Under the pieces are notes generated by a model. That model had not been told where the DNA came from. It made no database searches and saw nothing but the letters and a program-made list of their open reading frames with translations. Positions 1 through 7,325 of a DNA stretch of 21,522 bases are shown piece by piece. The DNA is from an uncultured Saprospiraceae bacterium (lineage in GTDB: Bacteria > Bacteroidota > Bacteroidia > Chitinophagales > Saprospiraceae), in assembly GCA_934699305.1 (NCBI GenBank), contig CAKUWM010000017.1:1-21522 (forward strand). Reading direction: 5' to 3'. Position 1 is the first letter of the stretch. Every line of letters begins with the position of its first letter. The position numbers were made by a program, and so were the translations under genes.

Positions 1-331
1 TGGATACCTCACGCCAAACGAAAAATTTAAACAAATTATTAATCAGAATTCTGTTGCATTTGCAAGTTGAATTCAGCGTTAAATCAAGGTCGCACGTGTT
101 GGATAAGACAAGTGACGGAGCTACCTCTACTTTTGTATCCGGCAGATTAATAACGGGCAAGTTATTAATAGCATCTCCTTGAAAGATGATTTTCTCTTCT
201 TTGAGCCTATCAGTATAAAAAATGTCATTTATATTATGCGGGAAACTCTTAATTTCTTGCAATAATATTTTAGTCGACTCTTCTGATAAGTACTTTGGCA
301 GATATAGTCTTATATCTTCGTATAAATTCAT
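1..331 (-). CDS. Unrecognised conserved-looking protein, third gene of the TIGR04255 operon (3' end cut by window)
   Basis: The frame opens with ATG at 329-331 and stays open to base 1, giving about 110 residues starting MNLYEDIRLYLPKYL. The middle carries a distinctive stretch, NLPVINLPDTKVE followed by LVLSNTCDLD, which has the look of a conserved motif. I cannot attach it to a named family. The last visible residues (about 86-110, rich in Asn, Cys and Phe) look less protein-like, so a frameshift close to the edge is possible. Only one base separates its ATG from the TGA of the 111-aa gene upstream, so translation is probably coupled. It lies in one transcript with the TIGR04255 gene. Function unknown. 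Confidence 0.6.
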   Translation of the reverse strand, partial: MNLYEDIRLYLPKYLSEESTKILLQEIKSFPHNINDIFYTDRLKEEKIIFQGDAINNLPVINLPDTKVEVAPSLVLSNTCDLDLTLNSTCKCNRILINNLFKFFVWREVS

Positions 332-332
332 G

Positions 333-668
333 TCAAATTAAATCCCAAAAATTTTCATTAACCATATCAACTATATCATTATCTATATCAATACTATTCT
401 TTAATATATTCGAGATGAAATCATGCAAAATGGATATATCGTATATGTTATTAGTCATATCTTTATAAGAAATTATCGAAGAAGATTCATTTTGAAAAGC
501 AGAAGGATAATCAATTCCGGTGGAAAAGGATGCGGAAAATAGCATTACAGCAAATCCTAGAGTAGTCGTGCGTTTTAAGCCACTACTTGCTAAATGGTTG
601 GTTTTAGGATTTAAAACCGTGGAAGACGATGGTGTTCTTAATTCATTTATATTTAGTGTCATAATCAT
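333..668 (-). CDS. Small hypothetical protein (111 aa), middle gene of the TIGR04255 operon
   Basis: Encodes 111 residues with two near-adjacent candidate Met starts (residues 1 and 3). The N-terminal third is Ser/Thr-rich and basic (KTNHLASSGLKRTTT). It is followed by a short hydrophobic run at about residues 38-50 (GFAVMLFSASFST) and an acidic, Asn/Asp/Ile-rich C-terminus. The hydrophobic run is too short to call a membrane segment with confidence. Its ATG overlaps the stop codon of the upstream TIGR04255 gene in an ATGA arrangement, and its own stop lies one base before the next start. This tight packing is the best evidence that it is a real gene. No family recognised. Confidence 0.6.
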   Translation of the reverse strand: MIMTLNINELRTPSSSTVLNPKTNHLASSGLKRTTTLGFAVMLFSASFSTGIDYPSAFQNESSSIISYKDMTNNIYDISILHDFISNILKNSIDIDNDIVDMVNENFWDLI

Positions 669-1414
669 ATCTTAGGTTGTTTAAAACTTTCATACAACGC
701 TCCTTCGGTCATTTTTTTGAATTTATTACTTAAAAAGTCATGTGACTTTTCAAGCCAGTCAGAGAGGGATTTTAAGTTAGAAGAGATTATTTGCTTGGTT
801 ACATTAGTTTCTATTATAAGACCTTCTTCGTTATTATAACCACCTCTGTTTATTATAGTATTAAACAAGCCGACATCGCAAGGATATCCAGCTGCAAATG
901 TGAAGAATAAAGGAACCGTATTTTTCGGTTGAATATTGTGCTTAATCTCTAGATGCAAATGCTCCTTTAAATACTCAAAAGCATTATTTTTATTATTGTT
1001 AAAATCAAATGGAAAGAAATCTATATATTTTAGGGCTAAATTAAGATTCGTATTCTCTTCAAAATCATACGAGTCATTCATAACGTTTATAATTTTCAGA
1101 ATTTCTTTCTCAAATTCATCCCAAAAGTAGAATAAGTCAATTGTATTTACCGATAATAATCCAGGGCCTAATTGGTATAATGGGTAAGATCCATTTTTAG
1201 TGAATCTATACATTGGCTTATTTATGAAAACTTCAACGGGTATTTCCATGTTTGGTGCTGCAATTAGGTTGAGTCTATTCGGGTATTCATCTTTCAACTT
1301 CGAATATATATCGCCTAACATAAATTGAAATTTCTCTTTATCCTTATTGTCATTAATAGGCCAAGTTAATTCAAATATAACTTCAATAAGTGGTGCACTG
1401 GGTAATTTACTCAT
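665..1414 (-). CDS. TIGR04255 family protein
   Basis: About 249 residues from the ATG at 1412-1414. The N-terminus MSKLPSAPLIEVIFELTW matches the signature opening of the sporadically distributed TIGR04255 family (xLPxAPLxEVxFELxW). The length also fits that family, roughly 240-270 aa. The frame stays open upstream to 1474, but the extra 20 residues are hydrophobic, unlike the family, and begin only about 7 bases from the predicted transcription start, so I take the inner Met. The biochemical role of the family is not established. Its patchy distribution and accessory-region setting suggest a conflict-related function, which is inference. Its stop overlaps the next ATG, and a good Bacteroidetes promoter sits upstream at 1488-1520. 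Confidence 0.8.
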   Translation of the reverse strand: MSKLPSAPLIEVIFELTWPINDNKDKEKFQFMLGDIYSKLKDEYPNRLNLIAAPNMEIPVEVFINKPMYRFTKNGSYPLYQLGPGLLSVNTIDLFYFWDEFEKEILKIINVMNDSYDFEENTNLNLALKYIDFFPFDFNNNKNNAFEYLKEHLHLEIKHNIQPKNTVPLFFTFAAGYPCDVGLFNTIINRGGYNNEEGLIIETNVTKQIISSNLKSLSDWLEKSHDFLSNKFKKMTEGALYESFKQPKI

Positions 1415-1487
1415 AATTTTATAACGTTTGTGATTCAAGAGAAGAAGTGAAATACATAAATAACAAGACATCAATAAATTTATGCTA

Positions 1488-1520
1488 CAAATATACTCAT
1501 TTTCTTACCATTTAAACAAA
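1488..1520 (-). promoter_or_regulatory. Bacteroidetes-type promoter for the TIGR04255 operon
   Basis: On the minus strand a -33 element TTTG (1520-1517) is followed after 21 bases by the -7 element TATATTTG (1495-1488), an exact TAnnTTTG match. The predicted start of transcription is near 1481. That leaves a leader of about 65 bases before the ATG at 1414. Confidence 0.6.
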
Positions 1521-1586
1521 AAAACCAAGACAAAGTTTTATTAGGGATTCATTTTGAACCATAAAACTAGATTCTTCTGCTTATGC

Positions 1587-1667
1587 GGATTTGTAATCCG
1601 TGCCTTATAATTGCAAATCCGCACCAGCGGGAGTGTATAGGCACGGATTGCAAATCCTCGCCAGCGG
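1587..1667. repeat. Dispersed inverted-repeat element between the RelA/SpoT and TIGR04255 operons
   Basis: GGATTTGTAATCCGTGCC (1587-1604) is the reverse complement of GGCACGGATTGCAAATCC (1640-1657) with one mismatch, so the interval can fold into a long stem. Each arm is itself a small palindrome (GGATT...AATCC). CCAGCGGG occurs twice (near 1624-1631 and 1660-1667). The right-hand arm plus CCAGCGGG recurs at 18397-18425, and the piece AATCCGTGCCTTATAA recurs near 21172-21187. This is therefore a dispersed non-coding repeat family in this genome. The rest of the 1415-1743 gap holds the operon promoter and no gene that I can see. Confidence 0.7.
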
Positions 1668-1743
1668 GATATAAATATTTTGTTATTACAAATGACATAG
1701 TTTTTGTTTATATTTGAATTTCTGTGGATATATTTTTAGTGAA

Positions 1744-3087
1744 TTATTCTTTAACATTAGATACGTCATTAATAAAATCCTTAGAGTGTTTTTTCCATAT
1801 TTTTTTCATATTATAATTCATAATGTAATGTTTTATATTTAATTTCTGAATTTTGATCTTTGAAAAAAGTCCATCTCTTTTAGCCACTATTTTTCTAGCC
1901 CTAAGCGAAAAATCATTCTGCCACTCTAATTTCTTGTTATGGTGACAATTTGTAGATTTAATTGCATAAAGTTCAATTAGCTGAAGTTTCGCTATTTCAA
2001 AAAAGACAAATACAAACATAGAATAGTAATCCAAAAACTCTCTTATCTTATTCTCTTTGAATGCACTTCCTGCTAGCTCTTGCAATTTTGATGAAAAATC
2101 GTCAATGAAATCATGAAATGTCAAAGTGTAATTTGAATAAGCTTTGGCTATTTGTTCAAATTTAGCATTAGGAATATGAGTTAACACTATATTGTTCCTG
2201 GGATTTTTTTGATATTCTAGAAAATAATTCTTTTCAGCATTAAAGAAGTTGTTAAAACTAGAAATCCGTGAGTTGTTTGATTCATCAACTTGAATAAGAT
2301 AAAAATTATTTCTTTGTTGCTTACTAATTTGACTCCACTGCTGTCTTACTTTAATGCTATTTTTAAAAAAGGTACCACTGATTTTCTTTATAAAATCCTT
2401 TTGTTCTATTAAGTCTACTAACTCTTTTAAATCATCTTTCTCCAAAAAATTAATACCAATAGAAAGTAAATAGAGTATGCGACCTAACTCTTTTTCATTA
2501 CCTAATTCTTTAATCTTTGTGTCATATATTTGATCCGTTATTTCTACAAGTGTGGCCCAGTTATGGTCTTTCTCGCATCTTAACTGTATTTCAATTGGAT
2601 TTGACTTTCGGTCTTTCGTTTGAACAATTAAATGTAATGATTTGTAACCATCAGATTTAGGATTTGCGATATAGTCATTTCTGTCAGATTTAATATATAA
2701 CTGGTTGTTTAGAATTTTCTTTAATTTATAAACCTGATCGTTACTTTTGAGAATACATCTGCAGCCAGCAATATCTTCTATTCTAGGAAGCTGTGTTTTT
2801 TCTAAGCGTTTTAATTTACTGATTATGGATTCAATACGTTTAATTCGATAAGTTATTATTGCCTTTTTGTCAACTTTTTGGATTGAATTACGCAAAATTT
2901 CAAATACTTGTGAAAGTGGTTCTTTATAGCTAGTTCTAAAAGTTTGAAGCATTTCCAAATCGTCAATTGGTATTTCAGAAAGAGTATCAAAACCCTTTAA
3001 TTTATCTCCTAACCTTACATAGTCACCTTTTGAATAATTTATTGCTTCTTGTTGTTCAATTATTCTATAACCTTTTTGCTTTTTCAT
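1744..3087 (-). CDS. RelA/SpoT-domain nucleotidyltransferase (possible (p)ppGpp or related nucleotide synthetase)
   Basis: 447 residues. The synthetase core is readable at about residues 78-190: TYRIKRIESIISKLKR (ATP-binding region with R81 and K83), IEDIAGCRCI (canonical DlaGxR), KSDGYKSLHLIV (147-152, canonical GYxSxH), IEIQLR (E166, Q168), and a downstream HNWATLVE segment. There is no HD hydrolase domain and no TGS/ACT regulatory tail. The C-terminal half is mostly helical-looking, with an AYSNYTLTFHDFID motif seen in stand-alone RelA/SpoT proteins of this size. It starts 15 bases after the AbiJ-like short gene and appears to be the last gene of the ptuA-ptuB operon. By family it should transfer pyrophosphate to a nucleotide, or in toxic relatives to tRNA. 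Which one cannot be read from the sequence. Its placement suggests a role in an abortive response. Confidence 0.8.
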   Translation of the reverse strand: MKKQKGYRIIEQQEAINYSKGDYVRLGDKLKGFDTLSEIPIDDLEMLQTFRTSYKEPLSQVFEILRNSIQKVDKKAIITYRIKRIESIISKLKRLEKTQLPRIEDIAGCRCILKSNDQVYKLKKILNNQLYIKSDRNDYIANPKSDGYKSLHLIVQTKDRKSNPIEIQLRCEKDHNWATLVEITDQIYDTKIKELGNEKELGRILYLLSIGINFLEKDDLKELVDLIEQKDFIKKISGTFFKNSIKVRQQWSQISKQQRNNFYLIQVDESNNSRISSFNNFFNAEKNYFLEYQKNPRNNIVLTHIPNAKFEQIAKAYSNYTLTFHDFIDDFSSKLQELAGSAFKENKIREFLDYYSMFVFVFFEIAKLQLIELYAIKSTNCHHNKKLEWQNDFSLRARKIVAKRDGLFSKIKIQKLNIKHYIMNYNMKKIWKKHSKDFINDVSNVKE

Positions 3088-3102
3088 GTTTTAATATATT
3101 GA

Positions 3103-3342
3103 TCATTTTTTTCTTTCTGATTTCCCATAAATGTGCATACAAACTTCATATGCATTCTGGTATCTGGCATCTTCACTTTGCATCATCTCCAAAGGATATA
3201 TTTTTTTCAAAAAATCTATTTCTGATAGCCTTCCATAATAATTATATTGATGGTGAGTTCTGCCTATCCAGCTGTCCTCTTCAAATCCTTTTATAAATAA
3301 GTCGAATATTTCATTTCTAGTGATTCTTGATATTTCGGTCAT
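3103..3342 (-). CDS. Short AbiJ N-terminal-domain-like protein (79 aa; possibly truncated)
   Basis: 79 residues. EISRITRNEIFDLFIKG followed by YYGRLSEIDFLKKIYPL and a QSEDARYQNAYE segment resembles the AbiJ_NTD3-type domain (ITRrdI... GRLxExxFLxRlxxL ... SxDxRxxxA) found at the start of abortive-infection and related proteins. In the fuller versions that I recall, the domain continues to a DIWQH...NDW segment and then an effector region. Here it stops soon after HIYGKSERKK, so it is either a free-standing domain or the remnant of a longer gene. It sits 54 bases after ptuB and 15 bases before the RelA/SpoT gene. I see no TAnnTTTG promoter in the 54-base gap, so it is probably in the same transcript. 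The domain assignment is from memory of the motif. Confidence 0.6.
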   Translation of the reverse strand: MTEISRITRNEIFDLFIKGFEEDSWIGRTHHQYNYYGRLSEIDFLKKIYPLEMMQSEDARYQNAYEVCMHIYGKSERKK

Positions 3343-3396
3343 AGTTAAGTTAAGTTTTTCTCTTAATCTCTATAGCGTTTTAGGTCATTTCGTTGC

Positions 3397-4002
3397 TTAT
3401 ACAAGTATTTGTTTTTTAAGAGAATCAAATCCTCCATCTCTAAGATGCTCTATTATTTCCTCTTTTGCCATTTTGCCTTTTCTAAGACTTTCAATAGCAA
3501 TTGTTATATTTTGCCTTTTTAAGCATAGAGATTTATGATTTAAATTAAACATCTGAATGGTTTTTTCGGCTTTTGCGTGATTCGAAGCATCAATATCGGA
3601 CTTTGGATGTATCTCGCCTAAGTATGAATACTCAAAATACTCTTCGGGATAATCAGTAATCGGGTTGAAAATATCCATATAATCTACTTTTTTAATTACC
3701 TTATCCTTATGGCATGCTCCAAATTCAGAGTCTCTTGTTGCATATATTAGATTGTTCCAATCAAAAGTTTTTCGATTGTCAATGTCTCTTTTTATATAGT
3801 GATCTATATGTCGTTTCACATTATCACGGAAATATATTTCAGTATATCCACACATATTATTTTGCTCCTCTAACAGTGCTTCACACGCCTCTCTATATAT
3901 ATCTTTGTCCTGTTGATGTAGCTCCTCCCATTGTTTGGGCAATTTTCTCTTTACAGATTCAGAAAACTTTGGTGGTGCTTGATTTTTATTGATATGCCTC
4001 AT
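3397..4002 (-). CDS. ptuB: HNH endonuclease of a Septu-like system (PtuB / TIGR02646 family)
   Basis: 201 residues. The HNH core is visible: MCGYTE (C51), HIDHY (H65-D67-H68), FDWNNL (N83-N84) and ACHKDK (C97-H98-K99). The later EYSYLGEIHP, AEKTIQMFNLN and LKRQN segments follow the layout of TIGR02646/PtuB proteins. Position 54 is Thr where many relatives have a second Cys, so a zinc ligand may be lost or may never have been present in this branch. The gene starts 4 bases after the ptuA stop, and the ATPase-HNH pairing is the defining layout of Septu. In studied Septu systems PtuA and PtuB assemble into a complex in which PtuB cuts DNA during phage infection. I see no reverse transcriptase or msr/msd nearby, so this is not a retron-linked version. 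Confidence 0.85.
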   Translation of the reverse strand: MRHINKNQAPPKFSESVKRKLPKQWEELHQQDKDIYREACEALLEEQNNMCGYTEIYFRDNVKRHIDHYIKRDIDNRKTFDWNNLIYATRDSEFGACHKDKVIKKVDYMDIFNPITDYPEEYFEYSYLGEIHPKSDIDASNHAKAEKTIQMFNLNHKSLCLKRQNITIAIESLRKGKMAKEEIIEHLRDGGFDSLKKQILV

Positions 4003-4006
4003 ACAT

Positions 4007-5245
4007 TCACCCCCAAATTCTTTTAGCCTCCAGTTTCATAGCAATCATATCACCGTCAGTTCTGGATATTATCTTCTGAATATCATCATAAAGCTCTTCA
4101 AATCTGGCTCTGTTTTTTTCTCTCAATGCACTATTAGCATCCTCTATCAGTTTAGCAACTTTTATTCCTCTGGGATTATCAATATCAAAAAAGTCAATTA
4201 ATACTTCATCTACCTTCTGACCATATGATGAAGAAGATGTCTCAAAACGCTCACCATTCTTCAATATTATCATCTGCTCCGTGTTAATGTTAGATACCAC
4301 CATAGGCGAATGTGTTGTAATAAAGAATTGTATATTTGGAAAAACATTCTTCAATTTATCCACCACCTCTTTTTGCCATTGTGGATGCAGGTGGAGCTCC
4401 ACTTCGTCTATCAAAACGATACCGGAACCAGATAGCGGGTTTTCAGAGTTGGGATTTGCAATAACTACTTTTCTCGAAATATCCGAAATTAAAGCCAAGT
4501 AACATAACTCCCCATCCGAAAGTTGTGTTAGCTTAAGTTTCTTGTCGCCCTTGTTAAGCACCATCGACATCGGGCTACGCTGCACATGCATATCACCCCA
4601 GCCAGGAAAGAATTTCGAAAATGCATTGCGCACAGCTGCTAACTGAGGGTCTTCCGATATGTTCTCGTAACGCATTCTTTCATTTTCAAGATCCTCCCTA
4701 TTCCTATACCATGAGAAAAAAGTTCTAAAACCGGTATTGTTTTTAAAAGATGTTTTATATACTTCAAATATATTGTCGGGCTTTAAATTTTTGACTCTTA
4801 GCGGAATATCTACTACTGATCTATTAACTTTGTAATGAGCTAATACAGGCACAGAGCCGATGGTCCCATTTTCTTGTTCCTTTATATAATGCCTCACCAA
4901 ACTCATCATTTCCGACAAGTCTGTCCTTCCGCCCTTTTCTAATTTTCTTGAAGAACCATACAAGCTCCATTTCACCTCTTTCTGGAATTCGTTTAGCTCC
5001 ATCGTAATAGCAATTTCTGCATCCCATTCACCAATATGAATATCGTCAGGCTTAATCGTTTGTCCGTTCCCCTTCAAGTTTGTAATTCTTGCCGTAAACC
5101 ACGACAACAGATATGCAATAGATTCAAGAACAGAGGATTTACCCGCACCATTTTCACCAATTATGATATTTATGTTTTTATCAGGTTGAATATGCAAGTG
5201 TTTTATTCCCCTAAAATTGCGAATGGATAGCTCTTTTATTCTCAT
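4007..5245 (-). CDS. ptuA: AAA/ABC-type ATPase of a Septu-like system (PtuA)
   Basis: 412 residues. N-terminal IKELSIRNFRGIKHL is the SMC/RecF-like opening. Walker A GENGAGKS is at 30-37, the ABC signature LSDGE at 242-246, Walker B IVLIDE at 276-281 followed by ELHLHPQW, and the H-loop region TTHSP at 310-314. The C-terminal tail (YGQKVDEVLIDFFDID..., RTDGDMIAMKLEAKRIWG) resembles the PtuA group rather than OLD nucleases, and no TOPRIM domain follows. It begins at the ATG at 5243-5245, about 20 bases from a predicted transcription start. It is first in an apparent four-gene operon: ptuA, ptuB, AbiJ-NTD-like, RelA/SpoT. Expected role: ATP-dependent sensor and regulator holding the HNH nuclease in check. 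Confidence 0.85.
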   Translation of the reverse strand: MRIKELSIRNFRGIKHLHIQPDKNINIIIGENGAGKSSVLESIAYLLSWFTARITNLKGNGQTIKPDDIHIGEWDAEIAITMELNEFQKEVKWSLYGSSRKLEKGGRTDLSEMMSLVRHYIKEQENGTIGSVPVLAHYKVNRSVVDIPLRVKNLKPDNIFEVYKTSFKNNTGFRTFFSWYRNREDLENERMRYENISEDPQLAAVRNAFSKFFPGWGDMHVQRSPMSMVLNKGDKKLKLTQLSDGELCYLALISDISRKVVIANPNSENPLSGSGIVLIDEVELHLHPQWQKEVVDKLKNVFPNIQFFITTHSPMVVSNINTEQMIILKNGERFETSSSSYGQKVDEVLIDFFDIDNPRGIKVAKLIEDANSALREKNRARFEELYDDIQKIISRTDGDMIAMKLEAKRIWG

Positions 5246-5269
5246 TAGTATGCATTTTTATTTATATTC

Positions 5270-5301
5270 CAAAAGTACTGAAATTATATGAACTTACCAA
5301 A
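5270..5301 (-). promoter_or_regulatory. Bacteroidetes-type promoter for the ptuAB operon
   Basis: Minus-strand TTTG (5301-5298), a 20-base spacer, then TACTTTTG (5277-5270), an exact TAnnTTTG match. Transcription would start near 5263, giving a leader of about 20 bases. This separates the defence operon from the glycosyltransferase gene ending at 5506. Confidence 0.6.
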
Positions 5302-5480
5302 AACATCTTTTGCCATTTATCAATCTGTGTATTCACCTCTATCCTCCCTCTCAGTCACTCACTTTATGTCTAATACACCCTCCAACCTCCTTTAGATATT
5401 AATCTATGCTTGGTTCATGTTTTGGGAATTTCATTTGCTATTAAATTTTAAAGTTGTTGTTTTAATTATTGATTTAATGG

Positions 5481-5501
5481 TGTTCAAACAATGTTCAAAC
5501 A
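5481..5501. repeat. Tandem 10-bp direct repeat TGTTCAAACA at the polysaccharide/Septu junction
   Basis: TGTTCAAACA occurs at 5481-5490 and again at 5492-5501, one base apart, just after the stop codon of the GT4 gene. It could be a protein-binding site or a junction footprint. No function can be assigned. Confidence 0.5.
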
Positions 5502-5505
5502 CTAT

Positions 5506-6729
5506 TCACTCCCCCAACAATCTTTCATACAATTCTAAATACTCCTGATATCTATCATCTTTGTTAAAGTATTGTTCAGCATGTTGCCGGCACAATGATG
5601 TGTAGTGACCTTTGCCCTTTTGTCTTACTTGGTTAATAGCAGCAAGCACTCCATCCAAATCACCTTGTTCTACTACAAAACCGGTGTCTTTGGTAACAGA
5701 TTCGGGACTTCCACCTGTTCGGTATGTCAATACGGGAGTACCACTTGATAACGATTCTAAGTTAGTTGTTGGAAAAGTATCACCATAAGTAGGGTTCACA
5801 AATAAATCAGCCATTGAGTAAAGTTCTGCTAATTCTTGTTGACTTTCAGTTCTTTCAATACCAATAATGTTTTTAGGCAAATCACCGATTTGTTCCTTAT
5901 CCATACCTACTAAAATTATCTTTGTATCATCACCAAGCATATTAGATAGTTCGATAAAATCATTCAACCCTTTCCCCTTATTCCAAATATTGCTGACACC
6001 AAGCACGACAAACTCATCCCCTACGCTGTATTTTTCTCTTACCTCCTTAGTCTTACCATTAATAGAAAATACATTTAAATCTATACCATTGTGTATTGTT
6101 TGAATATTATGACTTGAAAGAAATGACTCTTTCAAATGGTTATGTAGCCAATTAGACACAGGTATAATATTTAGATTCTTCACCGCATTAAAAAGCCTCC
6201 TCTTATCATCAAAGTTCATTTTTGAACGATCAATCAGCAAACTCGCAGGATAACTTGTTTTAAGCGGACATTCATAGCAATGGGTTTTCCACTTCATACA
6301 CCCAATTGCCTCAAAGTGTGTACAATGCCCCGTAAAAGCCCAACAGTCATGCAATGTCCACACAATAGGTATATCCTTAGTAGCCAAATAATCAAACAGC
6401 ACCTCGATATTGATATAATACCCATGCAAATTGTGCAGATGAATGATATCGGGCTTTATATCATCTATCTGTTTGATTAGTTTTTTTGTTGCCCCACGTG
6501 AGGATAATCCTAAAGAATGATTATCCAATACCCGTGTTTGTACGCCGTGTAGCCGCATATCCCAATCTGTTCCTATTCTAATCTTGTTCGATTGGCTGGG
6601 TCTGTCATCACGTCCGTAGGCTATATGGCTTTTCCATCCTGCTGCAATAGCCTTTTGACCTATTTCTTCTGCTATTCGACCTGTGGAGCCTTTATTGATG
6701 ACAACGTTTATTTGGAAGAGGGTTTTCAT
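5506..6729 (-). CDS. GT4-family glycosyltransferase (WcaC-like)
   Basis: 407 residues from the ATG at 6727-6729, beginning MKTLFQINVVINKGSTGRIAEE. The frame is open further upstream, but that would run into the PIN gene and add 28 unrelated residues. The glycine-rich donor-fold start, the HNLHGYYIN acceptor region and the C-terminal NPTYGDTFPTTNLESL segment (D317, E325) fit a GT-B retaining GT4 enzyme. Five Cys at 129-154 (HDCWAFTGHC ... CMKWKTHCYEC) are typical of this subgroup. It should add one sugar to the lipid-linked repeat unit at the inner face of the membrane. It lies 80 bases behind the PIN toxin and may be transcribed from that promoter. A decayed copy of its first codons lies at about 7950-8030. 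Confidence 0.88.
   Translation of the reverse strand: MKTLFQINVVINKGSTGRIAEEIGQKAIAAGWKSHIAYGRDDRPSQSNKIRIGTDWDMRLHGVQTRVLDNHSLGLSSRGATKKLIKQIDDIKPDIIHLHNLHGYYINIEVLFDYLATKDIPIVWTLHDCWAFTGHCTHFEAIGCMKWKTHCYECPLKTSYPASLLIDRSKMNFDDKRRLFNAVKNLNIIPVSNWLHNHLKESFLSSHNIQTIHNGIDLNVFSINGKTKEVREKYSVGDEFVVLGVSNIWNKGKGLNDFIELSNMLGDDTKIILVGMDKEQIGDLPKNIIGIERTESQQELAELYSMADLFVNPTYGDTFPTTNLESLSSGTPVLTYRTGGSPESVTKDTGFVVEQGDLDGVLAAINQVRQKGKGHYTSLCRQHAEQYFNKDDRYQEYLELYERLLGE
6661..6729. repeat. Direct repeat A: intact 5' end of the GT4 gene, duplicated at 7962-8030
   Basis: About 69 bases covering codons 1-23 of the GT4 gene are closely matched, in the same orientation, at 7962-8030 (both encode QINVVINKGSTGRIAEE). 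The two copies bracket the HTH/PIN module. Confidence 0.8.
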
Positions 6730-6809
6730 TGTGTTATATCTATTTTTGGAATCTTCAAGTCTCAAATTAATGCGTGAAGATAATCGGCTGTTTGTGCCAA
6801 TCCATGTTT

Positions 6810-7325
6810 TCACAATAAATTCAGCATTAGGTATTCATCCAGTTCCGGATTTCTCTTATTCTGAACCATCTCCTTGAAAGCTTCAACAGCCATATCCCCA
6901 TTAAGGTCAATAATATCTGTCAGAAAATCATCGGGAGACTTTGCTTTTACTCCATATAGCTCTAAGATATCATCAGGAAAATCTTTCAAATTATGAGTGA
7001 CAATTAAACTTGCGTCGGCTTTGATTGCCGCTGCAAGCACATGCCTGTCTTTTTCATCAGGAAGTGTCAATGTTTCAATCAAAGGCTCATAATTGCACAC
7101 CAAAGCATCAGGAAAAGCGGTATTTGCTTTCACAATCCTGCTTTCCATTCGCTCAATGGTAACGCTTTTGCGTTGCATCACATCTCGCCATTCATCAAAT
7201 ATATGCCTACTCCATTTAATAGTATATAAATCATAGTGGGCAAACCAAAACAACAAGTCGCGAATCACAACGGGATACACTACATTGGTATCCAACACCA
7301 CCGTAAAACGAACGCTATGAATCAT
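6810..7325 (-). CDS. PIN-domain ribonuclease toxin (PIN_3/VapC-like)
   Basis: 171 residues. FTVVLDTNVVYPVV gives the first catalytic Asp (D12), HIFDEWRDV supplies D44/E45, and LPDEKDRHVLAAAIKADASLIVTHNLKDFP supplies D93 and D104, so the acidic quartet of a PIN nuclease looks complete. The length fits PIN_3 proteins. It overlaps the upstream HTH gene by 11 bases (7315-7325), the usual toxin-after-antitoxin arrangement. Expected action: metal-dependent cleavage of RNA, kept inactive by the partner protein. The pair sits inside the polysaccharide gene cluster and could stabilise it. Confidence 0.85.
   Translation of the reverse strand: MIHSVRFTVVLDTNVVYPVVIRDLLFWFAHYDLYTIKWSRHIFDEWRDVMQRKSVTIERMESRIVKANTAFPDALVCNYEPLIETLTLPDEKDRHVLAAAIKADASLIVTHNLKDFPDDILELYGVKAKSPDDFLTDIIDLNGDMAVEAFKEMVQNKRNPELDEYLMLNLL

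Noticed and set aside
4007..5245. OLD-family nuclease or Gabija GajA
   Set aside because: No TOPRIM domain follows the ATPase core, and the partner is an HNH protein rather than a UvrD-like helicase.
3397..5245. Retron-associated Septu (Ec78-type)
   Set aside because: No reverse transcriptase or msr/msd-like structure is visible in the window.
6730..6813. 28-residue N-terminal extension of the GT4 protein
   Set aside because: The family match and the duplicated copy at 8030 both begin at the internal ATG (6729), and the extension runs into the PIN gene.
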